In this document: piece after piece, positions 56,291-64,000 of the stretch | Position numbering within the stretch: the stretch's first letter is position 1 | How the letters are laid out: every line of letters starts with the position of its first letter | Assembly (NCBI GenBank): GCA_020351875.1 | Contig: CP070671.1 | Coordinates: 819,325 to 883,324 of the forward strand | Direction: 5' to 3' | DNA from: Chromatiales bacterium | GTDB taxonomy: Bacteria; Pseudomonadota; Gammaproteobacteria; Steroidobacterales; GCA-2729495 | DNA length: 64,000 nucleotides | Translations under genes and position numbers: made by a program | The notes under the pieces: generated by a model | What the model saw: the letters and a program-made list of their open reading frames with translations, nothing else | What the model was told of the DNA's origin: nothing | The model's database searches: none

Positions 56291-56472
56291 AGCCCGTGAA
56301 CCCAAAAGGCAACTAAGAAGCATAGAGACACTGAGATGATTAGACCTGCTGCGGCGATTAGTTCGCCAAGGCACCGTTTCGAAAGCCTTGCGGTGCATGG
56401 ATCGCAGCTATGAACTGCCAGGAAATTCAGCCAGATATACCTGGCCATGTGCCGCGGCAGCCAGCTGCAAAT

Positions 56473-56925
56473 TCAGCGGGCCGGAAACAGCTGCGCGATC
56501 GCGGTATTGATTCGATCGTAGGTGCCGCAGCGGCAGATATTGGTCAGCCGCTCGCGCACGGCGTCGGGCTGCAACCCGGGTTCCTCACTGAGGATCGCCG
56601 CCACGGACATGATCATCCCGGGCTGGCAGTAGCCGCACTGGGGCACCTGGGCTTCGATCCACGCGGCCTGCACCCGGGCCATGGCGGTCTCGCCGAGACC
56701 CTCGATGGTGACAACGCTGGCGCCATCGGCCGACTCGACGGGCACACCGCAGGAACGGATCGCGCGCCCGTTCAGATGTACCGTGCACGCACCGCACAGC
56801 GCGTTGCCGCAGCCGAATTTGGTGCCCTTCAGTCCCAGCAGGTCCCGCAGCACCCACAGCAGCGGCATGCCCGGCGTCGCGTCCACCGCCCGCTCTTCCC
56901 CATTGACCGTCAACTTGATCATCAT
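56473..56925 (-). CDS. Isoquinoline 1-oxidoreductase-type alpha subunit (2Fe-2S)
   Basis: 150-residue iron-sulfur subunit of a xanthine dehydrogenase-family molybdenum hydroxylase. The plant-ferredoxin cluster has cysteines in GCGNALCGACTVHLNG and RSCG, and the second [2Fe-2S] cluster in QCGYCQPGMIMS and ICRCGTYDRI, all present. It passes electrons from the molybdenum centre of the beta subunit. It lies divergent from the beta-subunit gene instead of in the usual operon, with operator D between them. ATG 56925 has AAGG eight bases upstream. Confidence 0.92.
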   Translation of the reverse strand: MMIKLTVNGEERAVDATPGMPLLWVLRDLLGLKGTKFGCGNALCGACTVHLNGRAIRSCGVPVESADGASVVTIEGLGETAMARVQAAWIEAQVPQCGYCQPGMIMSVAAILSEEPGLQPDAVRERLTNICRCGTYDRINTAIAQLFPAR

Positions 56926-56978
56926 CGCTGAGCCTTCTTGTCGCCGCTGAAGCCCGCTCGCGGCCTGCGGAGCCTGGC

Positions 56979-57028
56979 TTGCACACGAGTGCAATGAGCA
57001 TCATAATGACTCAGCCCCAAGCTGTCCA
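56979..57028. promoter_or_regulatory. Island operator D between alpha and beta subunit genes
   Basis: TTGCACACGAGTGCAA (56979-56994) is a perfect island palindrome. Forward promoter: TTGCAC (56979-56984) as -35 and CATAAT (57002-57007) as -10, 17 bases apart, towards the beta subunit. Reverse promoter: TGGACA (57023-57028) and TATGAT (57000-57005), 17 bases apart, towards the alpha subunit, with the operator on its start site. One bound dimer could silence both. Confidence 0.75.
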
Positions 57029-57036
57029 GACGCGCT

Positions 57037-59178
57037 ATGTCCATGAAGCTGAACGATTATTCTGTGACCCGTCGGACCCTGATTGCCGGCGCCGGCGCCA
57101 TCGCCGGCAGCCTGTTGATCGGCTTGCGGGAAGGCGAAGCGGGCAGCCCTGCCGCGACGGAAAGCACGCTGGCTACCTGGCTGCGCATCGATGCCGACGG
57201 CACCGTCACCGTCTATGTCGCGGCGGCAGAAATGGGCCAGGGTGTGATGACGGCTTTGCCAGCCATGGCGGCCGAAGAACTCGGGGTGGACTGGTCGGCC
57301 GTGCGCGCAGAGATGCCGCCGTCGCAACCGCAATTTCGTACGATGCGCGGTCGGCGCATCACCGGCAATAGCCAGAGCGTCATGCATTTTTTCCAACGCC
57401 TGCGCGAGGCTGGCGCCGCGGCGCGCGAAATGCTGGTGGCCGCCGCGGCCGAGCAATGGCAGGTGCCGGTCAACGAATGCGAGGCGGAAAGCGGTCGCGT
57501 CAATCATCCGGCCACCGGACGCAGTGCCGGCTACGGCGAACTTGCGGCGGCCGCCGCGAAACTGCCGGTTCCCGACGCACCGCAATTGAAGTCACCGGCA
57601 GACTGGCAGTTAATGGGCCGGCCGCTGCCCCGGACGGACGTACCATCCAAAGTCGATGGCACCGCCGTCTACGGCATCGACGTCACGCTAGACGGCATGC
57701 AGACAGCCACGATCACCGCCTGCCCGGCTTTCGGTGGCCGGCTCAAGGCCGTGGATTCACAGCCTGCTCTGGCCCGGCCCGGCGTGACCCAGGTGGTCAA
57801 GCTGGACAATGCGGTCGCCGTCGTCGGCGAACACTACTGGGCCGCCGCACAAGGCTTGCAGGCCCTGCAACCTGAGTGGGACTTTAGCGGGGCAACACAA
57901 GAAAACTCCGCGGACATCGAAGCGCAACAACTGGCCACGCCAATCGATGCCGGTACACCCGGCAAGGTCACCGGCGACGTCGACCAGGCGTTTGCCACCG
58001 CGGCCCGCACCGTCGAGGCCCAGTACCAGGTGCCGTTCCTGGCCCATCTGTGCATGGAGCCGATGAACGCTACCGCGCATGTCGAGGCCGACCGCGTGCG
58101 AATCTGGGCGCCCACGCAAGCGGAATCAGACACGGCTGTTGACGTGGCCAAGGCCCTGGGCGTGTCGCCCGATAGCGTCACGGTGTACTCGACCATGATG
58201 GGCGGCGGCTTCGGTCGCCGCAGTTACACCGACTTCGCCGTGCAGGCCGCACTGATCGCCAAGGCGGCGGGCAAACCAGTGCAGCTGATCTGGTCGCGGG
58301 AAGAAGACATTCGCCAGGATCACTATCGCGCCGCGATGGGCGGTCGCTACAAGGGCGCGCTGGATGCCGACGGCAAGCTGACCGCGCTGCAGGCCAATGT
58401 TGTCGGGCCGTCCCTGATCGACGATTTCAACCTGCCGCCCAAGCTGGATACCGTGATTCACGTGATGGCCGTCAGTGGCGACGCCTACACCATCCCGAAC
58501 CAGAAGCTCAGCTACGCGCGTCGCGATATCGGCATCCCGCTGGGAATCTGGCGTTCCACGCTGCTAAGTGAGAACGGCTTTTTCGTGGAAAGCTTTATTG
58601 ATGAACTGGCCGCTGCCGCCGGCCGCGACCCGCTGGTGTTTCGCCGCGATCTCACGGCTGGCAACGCCGCAGCCGACAGCACGCTGGACGCGCTGGAGGA
58701 GAGCTTCGACTTCGGCCCGCGCAAAGACCAGGGCCGCGGCTGGGGCCTGGCCATCGCCGCCGGCTGGAACTGCGTGTGTGCGGCGGCGATGGACGTCACC
58801 CTGCATCGGAACAAACGCGTCGAAATACACGATGTCGCCTGCGCGATGCATGCGGGCACAGTCATAAACCCGGCCATTGTGACCAGCCAGGTACCAGGCG
58901 GTTTTTTATATGGGCTTTGCGCAGCGCTGTGGGGCGATATCGAGATTGAAAACGGCCAGGTCCTGGCCGGTAATTTCGACAGCCAGCCGGTGCTGCGCAT
59001 GAACCAGGCCCCGGCGGTGCGGGTGCAACTCGTCCCCGGTGATGAGCCCCCCGGCGGCGTCGGGGAATTGCCGACGTCCGTCGCCGCCCCGGCCCTGGCC
59101 AACGCCATTGCCGCGGCCGGCGGCAAACGCCTGCGCGAGTTACCCGTGCAGCGGGCCGGCTACCAGTTGAAAATGTAA
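57037..59178 (+). CDS. Isoquinoline 1-oxidoreductase-type beta subunit (molybdenum cofactor)
   Basis: 713-residue molybdopterin-binding catalytic subunit of the aldehyde/xanthine/isoquinoline oxidoreductase family. A twin-arginine signal (VTRRTLIAGAGAIAGSLLIG) indicates export folded with its cofactor. Cofactor regions include AAAEMGQGVMTALP, MMGGGFGRRSYTD and the catalytic glutamate in GVGELPTSVAAPAL near the C-terminus. Such enzymes hydroxylate N-heterocycles or oxidise aldehydes. It is followed by the short-protein, methyltransferase, MFS and SUMF1 genes. Substrate unknown. Confidence 0.93.
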   Translation: MSMKLNDYSVTRRTLIAGAGAIAGSLLIGLREGEAGSPAATESTLATWLRIDADGTVTVYVAAAEMGQGVMTALPAMAAEELGVDWSAVRAEMPPSQPQFRTMRGRRITGNSQSVMHFFQRLREAGAAAREMLVAAAAEQWQVPVNECEAESGRVNHPATGRSAGYGELAAAAAKLPVPDAPQLKSPADWQLMGRPLPRTDVPSKVDGTAVYGIDVTLDGMQTATITACPAFGGRLKAVDSQPALARPGVTQVVKLDNAVAVVGEHYWAAAQGLQALQPEWDFSGATQENSADIEAQQLATPIDAGTPGKVTGDVDQAFATAARTVEAQYQVPFLAHLCMEPMNATAHVEADRVRIWAPTQAESDTAVDVAKALGVSPDSVTVYSTMMGGGFGRRSYTDFAVQAALIAKAAGKPVQLIWSREEDIRQDHYRAAMGGRYKGALDADGKLTALQANVVGPSLIDDFNLPPKLDTVIHVMAVSGDAYTIPNQKLSYARRDIGIPLGIWRSTLLSENGFFVESFIDELAAAAGRDPLVFRRDLTAGNAAADSTLDALEESFDFGPRKDQGRGWGLAIAAGWNCVCAAAMDVTLHRNKRVEIHDVACAMHAGTVINPAIVTSQVPGGFLYGLCAALWGDIEIENGQVLAGNFDSQPVLRMNQAPAVRVQLVPGDEPPGGVGELPTSVAAPALANAIAAAGGKRLRELPVQRAGYQLKM

Positions 59179-59198
59179 ATGAGCAACGACATCAGACC

Positions 59199-59561
59199 AT
59201 GAACGACCAGACACGAACGACAGCCCCCCGGATTTCCAAAGGCGCGCAACCCAGCTTCTTCGAACAACCAGCCACCGAGGCTCTGTACGGCATGTTCGTC
59301 GTCATGCTGGAAGAACTTTGTGTGCTGCGCGACCGTCTCGATACCTATGAGCGCCTCGGCGAGCAGGGTATCGCCGTGACCTCAGCGGCCGTAGAGGCCT
59401 ATGAACCGGATGACAGCGTTGAACAAGCGCGGGAACAGCTGCGGCATGGCACCATCAATCGCGCGATGCGGCCGGTCAAGGCGCTACAGGAGGCCGCCGT
59501 CAAGCGCGCCCAGAGCCAGTACGAACAAGCTGCCCGCAGCATCGCAGAACAGGAAATCTAG
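59199..59561 (+). CDS. Short helical protein of unknown function, paired with methyltransferase (copy B)
   Basis: 120-residue helical protein. QPSFFEQPATEALYGMFVV and CVLRDRLDTYERLGEQG match the order and spacing of motifs in the short protein at 51390-51737, so the two are paralogues. It follows the beta-subunit gene by 20 bases and precedes methyltransferase B by 35 bases. No known family recognised; a helper or small substrate-binding partner of the methyltransferase is possible. Confidence 0.72.
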   Translation: MNDQTRTTAPRISKGAQPSFFEQPATEALYGMFVVMLEELCVLRDRLDTYERLGEQGIAVTSAAVEAYEPDDSVEQAREQLRHGTINRAMRPVKALQEAAVKRAQSQYEQAARSIAEQEI

Positions 59562-59596
59562 ACTGTGCAACTCACCACTTGCGAGAGGACAAACCC

Positions 59597-60763
59597 ATGA
59601 CCGGCGGCCGCGAACACCCGATGCTCCCAGCAACCAATCACGATGAATATGCGCAGACCCGATTTCTGCTCACATTCAAGAATTACATTCAGAACGAACT
59701 GGACCCGCTAGATAAAGAGCTGGTCGAAAAGGTGGTCAAACCCGCCTATGAGCAGCAGGCGGGCCGGCCCGCCCAGGCCAGCAAGGATGTCCGCAAGCTG
59801 ATGGAGGCCGAGCCTTTCCATCAGTTCTGGCTGTCGTCGCTGCGCCACCAGCAGGACCTGATGTGGGACAACGTGGCCGACTCGGTAGACCGCCAGCTCG
59901 ACGAGCTGCAGGAAAAATTCCACCGCACGGAAACGCCCCTGGGCAACCTGCGCCTGAATCCGGACATGGAAATTCCCAGCTATATCTCGGCTTTCGACAA
60001 CCACCGGATGCCCGGCAGTTATTACACGGAACTGGCCGACGACGATCTGCGGGCCGGGGCCCTGTTCGACGGCGCGGCCGCGCTGTATCACGTGAATCGT
60101 AACGGCGGCACGATGAACGACGCGCGCGGCTGGACCATGATTGACCACATTGAAACGCGCTTCCCGGACCTGGGCGCACCCCGGCGGGTCCTCGACATGG
60201 GCTGCTGCGTCGGCCAGAGCACCCTCACCTACTGTGAAAAATGGCCCGACGCCGAGGTCTACGGCATCGATATCGGCGCGCCGCTGCTGCGCTATGCCCA
60301 CGCTCGCTCCGAAAGGCTGGGCCGCGCGGTGCACTACTCACAGCAAAACGCCGAAACTACGGATTTCGACGACGGCTTTTTCGACCTGGTCGTATCCACC
60401 GCGGCTATTCACGAAACCAATCGTCCGGCCACCCAGCGCATCTTCGATGAATGCCACCGACTGCTAAGACCCGGCGGCGTCATGGCCCATCTCGAGGTGC
60501 CCGTGCGTTATGCGGACCTCGGCGTCTGGGAACAGATTCGCGCCGACTGGGAATCACAGGTGAACAATGAACCGTACATTGCCGGCATGGCCCGCCTGGA
60601 CCTGGCGGCCATGGCAGAAAAATCCGGCTTCCGCGACGTTGCTGCCGGGTATCACTGGCAGGTGCCGGGCTTTATTCCGGGCAGGAGCGGCTTCGAAACC
60701 GAGGGCGGCCCCAACGGCACGCTGAAGATCGGCAGCTGGTACATGGTTTCTGCAGTGCGCTGA
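59597..60763 (+). CDS. Class I SAM-dependent methyltransferase (copy B)
   Basis: 388-residue methyltransferase with a helical N-terminal half (NYIQNELDPLDKELVEKVV, SYYTELADDDLRAGALF). A Rossmann domain follows: motif I VLDMGCCVGQSTLTYC, ribose-binding strand EVYGIDIGAPLLRYAHAR, VVSTAAIHETN and LRPGGVMAHLEV. Layout and several motifs match copy A at 51751-52848. ATG 59597 has AGAGGA seven bases upstream. It is followed after 3 bases by the second MFS gene. Substrate not known. Confidence 0.86.
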   Translation: MTGGREHPMLPATNHDEYAQTRFLLTFKNYIQNELDPLDKELVEKVVKPAYEQQAGRPAQASKDVRKLMEAEPFHQFWLSSLRHQQDLMWDNVADSVDRQLDELQEKFHRTETPLGNLRLNPDMEIPSYISAFDNHRMPGSYYTELADDDLRAGALFDGAAALYHVNRNGGTMNDARGWTMIDHIETRFPDLGAPRRVLDMGCCVGQSTLTYCEKWPDAEVYGIDIGAPLLRYAHARSERLGRAVHYSQQNAETTDFDDGFFDLVVSTAAIHETNRPATQRIFDECHRLLRPGGVMAHLEVPVRYADLGVWEQIRADWESQVNNEPYIAGMARLDLAAMAEKSGFRDVAAGYHWQVPGFIPGRSGFETEGGPNGTLKIGSWYMVSAVR

Positions 60764-60766
60764 CGG

Positions 60767-62164
60767 GTGGCCGCTAAAGCAGAGACGGTTCCGGCGGCAG
60801 CGGAATCGGGAGTTCCGTTCAGCCTCCGCCTGTCATTCGGCATCGGTTCGCTAGGGCAGGCGACGATCCTGAACAGCACCTCGGTGCTGCTGCTGTTCTT
60901 CATGACCAATCTGCTCGGCATTCGCCCCTCCGTGGGTGGCGCATTGCTGTTCATTTCAAAACTGGTAGACGTCGCCAGCAACCCGGTCATCGGCATGCTC
61001 AGCGACCGGACCCACACCCGCATCGGCCGGCGCCGCCCCTATCTGCTCGGTGGCGGCATCATGATGTGCGTGACTTTTGTTCTCTTGTTCACGGCGCCGG
61101 AGTTCGAGTCGCAATGGCTGCTGACCGGCTATTTGTTGTTGTTGATGGTGCTGCTGTCTCTTGCATACGCAACGTTCACGGTCCCCTACCTCGCTGTGGC
61201 GGCAGAAACCACGCGGACCTATGACGAACGCACCAGCATCATGGCTTACCGCGTCGTATTCATCCTGCTGGGTACCCTGGTCGGCACCGCCATCGCGCCG
61301 GCTATTGCCACGCCTTCGGGAGTCGGCACTCGCGAAAGTTTCGCCAGCATGGCCCTGTTGCTGGGCGCGGTGATCATGATCGCTTCACTGTTGTGTTTCT
61401 GGGGCACACGCCAAGCGACTTTTTATGATCCGGATGCTGAATCGCCCGGATTCCGCCGCCAGTTACGCATTGCCTGGGACAATCGCCCCTTTGTCACGCT
61501 GGCAACAGCCAAGCTGTTGCAGCTGATCGGCGTGGCCTCGGTGATCACCTGCGCGTTATATCTGACCCGCTACGTGCTGGACATCAGCGGTGTGCGGGTC
61601 GCTCTATTTTTCCTGACCATGACCATCAGTTCTGCCGCCGTGGTGCCGGCCTGGTGGTGGATCGCGCGACGCATCGGCAAGAAATCCGCCTACATCACGG
61701 CTGTCACTATCTATGCGCTTACCGCGCTGACCTGGATGCTGGCGGGCCCGGTGGCAACGTCTGCGGACATGGGTTTGGTCTACGCGCGCGCCGTCTTCCT
61801 CGGCATCTCGAGCGGCGGGCTGATTCTGCTGGGTGTGTCCATGCTGCCGGACACGATCGAATACGATCGCCTGACGTCGGGCGCGCGTCGCGAAGGCGTT
61901 TTCACGGGGTTGTGGAGCGCCGTGGAAAAAGGCGCCACGGCGGTGGGGGGCCTGCTCATTGGCGTCTTGCTGGACCTGATGGGGTTCATCAAGTCCACGG
62001 GCGATGTGGTCATGCAACCGGATTCGGCGATCACCGGCATCATTATCGGTTCAGCGGTTTTGCCGGCTGCATTCATGCTGGCCAGCCTGCCGCTGCTGTT
62101 TCGCTACCCGCTGTCCCAGCAAAGCCTCGAGCAACTCGAAGCCAGCACGACTGTTGCAGGCTAA
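60767..62164 (+). CDS. MFS transporter, GPH type (copy 2)
   Basis: 465-residue inner-membrane symporter with 12 predicted helices, related to the GPH transporter at 43359. Family marks are FGIGSLGQATILNSTSVLLLF, SNPVIGMLSDRTHTRIGRRRPYL, VPYLAVAAETTRTYDER and GLWSAVEKGATAVGGLLIG. It starts at a GTG three bases after methyltransferase B and belongs to the beta-subunit unit. Two GPH transporters in one island suggest two related substrates or import plus export. Confidence 0.88.
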   Translation: MAAKAETVPAAAESGVPFSLRLSFGIGSLGQATILNSTSVLLLFFMTNLLGIRPSVGGALLFISKLVDVASNPVIGMLSDRTHTRIGRRRPYLLGGGIMMCVTFVLLFTAPEFESQWLLTGYLLLLMVLLSLAYATFTVPYLAVAAETTRTYDERTSIMAYRVVFILLGTLVGTAIAPAIATPSGVGTRESFASMALLLGAVIMIASLLCFWGTRQATFYDPDAESPGFRRQLRIAWDNRPFVTLATAKLLQLIGVASVITCALYLTRYVLDISGVRVALFFLTMTISSAAVVPAWWWIARRIGKKSAYITAVTIYALTALTWMLAGPVATSADMGLVYARAVFLGISSGGLILLGVSMLPDTIEYDRLTSGARREGVFTGLWSAVEKGATAVGGLLIGVLLDLMGFIKSTGDVVMQPDSAITGIIIGSAVLPAAFMLASLPLLFRYPLSQQSLEQLEASTTVAG

Positions 62165-62198
62165 GCCAGCTTGCATGCCCACCAGGAGCAAACTGCCC

Positions 62199-63134
62199 AT
62201 GCCCCCTCGCCTGCTTGTCCTGCTTGCCGCCCTGCTCACCAGTACCGCAGCCTGTGCCGCGGAGGACCCATCAACCGCAACTTTTCGCGACTGCCCGCGG
62301 TGTCCGGAACTGGTGCGGATTCCCGCCGGTTCTTTCGTCATGGGTTCCACGCCGGAGGAAACCTCCCGCGCTGGGGTACCCGACAGCCGGGCACCCAACG
62401 AACACCCGCCGGTACCAGTCACCGTTGAAAGACCATTTGCCATCGGCCGCTACGAAGTGACCATCGGGGATTTTCGGCAGTTTGCGGATGACACGGGCTT
62501 TGTGGCCCAGCCAGGCTGTTTTGGCCTGAATGGCCGTGTCTGGGCCATGGATCCGGCAGCCACCTGGTCAGCTCCCGGTTATCCCGTAACGGATGATTAC
62601 CCGGCTGCCTGCCTGACAGCGGGCGACTATCAGCAATACCTGGACTGGCTGAGCAAGAAGACCGGCGCGACGTATCGCTTGCCGACAGAGGCTGAATGGG
62701 AATACGTCGCGCGCCTGGGCAGCGAAGATCCGCCGAGGAACTTTCTCCCGGGCGACGAGGACGCGTGCGGTCTGGTCAATGCGGCCGACCGCCAGTTCAG
62801 CCGCAACTTCGACGGCGAGTGGCCCGCCTTCGAGTGTGATGACGGATTTCCGATCACCTCACCTGTGGGCCGACTGCCAGCCAACAAATTGGGCATGTAC
62901 GACGTACTGGGCAATACCGCAGAAATCACCGCTGACTGCTTTGTCACGGGTCATGCCGGCCGGGCCGCGGATGCAACGGCGCGCGTCGCGAAGCCCTGTA
63001 GCGCCCTGGTCTTCAAAGGCGGCTCATGGGCGGCGGAACCGAGCTTTCTGCGCCCGGCCTTTCGCGTCGCCGCCACGCCCAATGTGCGGGGCAACGGCTT
63101 CGGCTTGCGCGTGGTCCGCGAACTGGACGACTAG
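62199..63134 (+). CDS. Exported SUMF1/FGE-like domain protein (copy 2)
   Basis: 311-residue exported protein with a signal peptide (PPRLLVLLAALLTSTAACA) and the SUMF1 fold: LVRIPAGSFVMGST, YEVTIGDFRQFADD, TYRLPTEAEWEYVAR, GMYDVLGNTAEITADC and FKGGSWAAEPSFLRPAFRV. As in copy 1, the paired catalytic cysteines of FGE are missing. CPRCPELVRIPAGSF versus CAGCPEMVVIPTGSF shows the two copies are close relatives with a shared CxxCPE lead-in. The start ATG 62199 has AGGAG upstream. Its end overlaps the convergent GST gene by 4 bases. Confidence 0.84.
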   Translation: MPPRLLVLLAALLTSTAACAAEDPSTATFRDCPRCPELVRIPAGSFVMGSTPEETSRAGVPDSRAPNEHPPVPVTVERPFAIGRYEVTIGDFRQFADDTGFVAQPGCFGLNGRVWAMDPAATWSAPGYPVTDDYPAACLTAGDYQQYLDWLSKKTGATYRLPTEAEWEYVARLGSEDPPRNFLPGDEDACGLVNAADRQFSRNFDGEWPAFECDDGFPITSPVGRLPANKLGMYDVLGNTAEITADCFVTGHAGRAADATARVAKPCSALVFKGGSWAAEPSFLRPAFRVAATPNVRGNGFGLRVVRELDD

Positions 63135-63988
63135 GCCTGCGCCGCGGCGAGAACTTCACGCCCGTGAGGGGTCGTGAGATCCATGTCAGGGCCGAGCGGA
63201 ATGACGCCATCGCGGCCAGCCGGACTCGTCGTAAAGAAACTCTTACGAAACGCGTCCAGGTCGACGGTCGCAGCAATGCCCGGCAATTGGTATATATCGC
63301 GCAGGTAGCCCCACAGGTTCGGGTAATCCTGCACGCGCCGGAGATGGCAGCGGCTGCCGAAGTAGTAACAGCTGTCGAAACGCACCAGCCCGGTAAAGGT
63401 CACCAGGTCGGCAAGATCCGGCGACGCCCCACCCAGGTAGCGCTGGCCGGCCAGCCGCGCGTCCAGCGCATCCAGCCAGCCAAACACCCGCTGCACCGCC
63501 TGTTCGTATTCCGCCTGTGAGCCGGTGCTGCCGGCGCGGATGATTGCGCCGACGAAGTCCGCGTCGAAGCCCGCCACATCGGCATCGATGCGCTCGCGCT
63601 GCCCGGACGGATACAGATCTGCACCCCTGGCTTGTGGATGTTCGTTAAACAGCAGCACGATCTGCCGGGAATCGTGACTGACGATTCGGCTGTCTTCCGC
63701 ATCCCACAGCACCGGCACTGACGGGCGGCCGTGGAAACCGGCGTCGTCGGCCAGGTAAATATCTTGCAGGCAGCGCGCGCCGATGACGGGATCGGCGTGC
63801 TTGCCGCCGGAGGCATCAAACTCCCAGCCGGTCGGGCCGGGTACCGGCCGCGCCAGCACCTGCCGGACCTGGCTTTCCAGGCCGCGCAGGCACCTGGCCA
63901 GCATGGCGCGATGCGTGAAGGGACACGTGATTCCGCCGTACAGAACGTAACGACAAGGTTCGGCGGCCAGTGCGAGCATGCTGCGCAT
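63131..63988 (-). CDS. Glutathionyl-hydroquinone reductase-like GST (Xi class)
   Basis: 285-residue glutathione transferase of the ECM4/YqjG type, which reduces glutathionyl-hydroquinones. The active-site region is ITCPFTHRAMLA (CPxxHR motif, cysteine about residue 22). Family segments IVSHDSRQIVLLFNE, YLGGASPDLADLVTFTGLVRFD and NLWGYLRDIYQLPGIAATV follow. It is slightly shorter than usual, and an in-frame TGA lies just before the ATG at 63988, so the gene is complete in the window. It may detoxify quinones produced by the island, but no operator is seen upstream inside the window. Confidence 0.88.
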   Translation of the reverse strand: MRSMLALAAEPCRYVLYGGITCPFTHRAMLARCLRGLESQVRQVLARPVPGPTGWEFDASGGKHADPVIGARCLQDIYLADDAGFHGRPSVPVLWDAEDSRIVSHDSRQIVLLFNEHPQARGADLYPSGQRERIDADVAGFDADFVGAIIRAGSTGSQAEYEQAVQRVFGWLDALDARLAGQRYLGGASPDLADLVTFTGLVRFDSCYYFGSRCHLRRVQDYPNLWGYLRDIYQLPGIAATVDLDAFRKSFFTTSPAGRDGVIPLGPDMDLTTPHGREVLAAAQA

Positions 63989-64000
63989 CAGTCGTCAGCG

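Noticed and set aside
1-64000. CRISPR arrays, tRNA or rRNA genes, insertion sequences
   Set aside because: No regularly spaced repeats, no tRNA cloverleaf other than the tmRNA ends, and no transposase gene was noticed by eye. A tRNAscan-SE or minced run would settle this.

Overview
The window is a high-GC chromosomal segment of a gammaproteobacterium. The markers are BamE, RnfH, RatA, RsgA, Orn, a DUF1249 protein, the ffs-dnaX-ybaB-recR block and a tmRNA tag reading ANDDNYALAA. The genus cannot be named from sequence alone; a marine or soil lineage near Woeseiales/Steroidobacterales is a guess from gene content.

From 0 to 42.8 kb the content is mostly housekeeping. In order: hrcA-grpE, heading towards a dnaK outside the window; nadK-recN-bamE; rnfH-ratA with an NSS transporter; smpB-ssrA; a signalling block (SpoIIE-type phosphatase, GAF protein, REC-GGDEF-EAL protein) around an LCAT-like hydrolase; a CDF exporter; envelope proteins; prc; pgm; ppsR/ppsA; orn; rsgA; recR-ybaB-dnaX-ffs; and a class I aldolase.

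The most unusual locus is at 7.7-8.9 kb. The tmRNA gene next to smpB is split inside its T-loop by a 268-nt group I intron. The intron has a P1 helix with a U-G pair at the splice site, a GNRA hairpin, R- and S-like core elements forming P7, a P9 hairpin and a terminal G. Removing it restores a perfect T-arm. A LAGLIDADG homing endonuclease gene lies outside the intron, just past the tmRNA terminator. This suggests an intron and a free-standing endonuclease that move together.

From 43.3 to 63 kb is an accessory island: two GPH-type MFS transporters, two DUF1838 proteins, a beta-propeller glycosidase-like protein, cytochrome b561, a TonB receptor, two short-protein plus methyltransferase pairs, an SDR, two other Rossmann proteins, two SUMF1-like exported proteins and an IorA/IorB-type molybdenum oxidoreductase. 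Four copies of a 16-bp palindrome, TTGCAC-N4-GTGCAA, overlap the promoters that drive its transcription units. The island therefore looks like one regulon, probably for uptake and oxidation of an unidentified hydrophobic compound. Its regulator is not in the window. A glutathionyl-hydroquinone-reductase-like GST ends the window.
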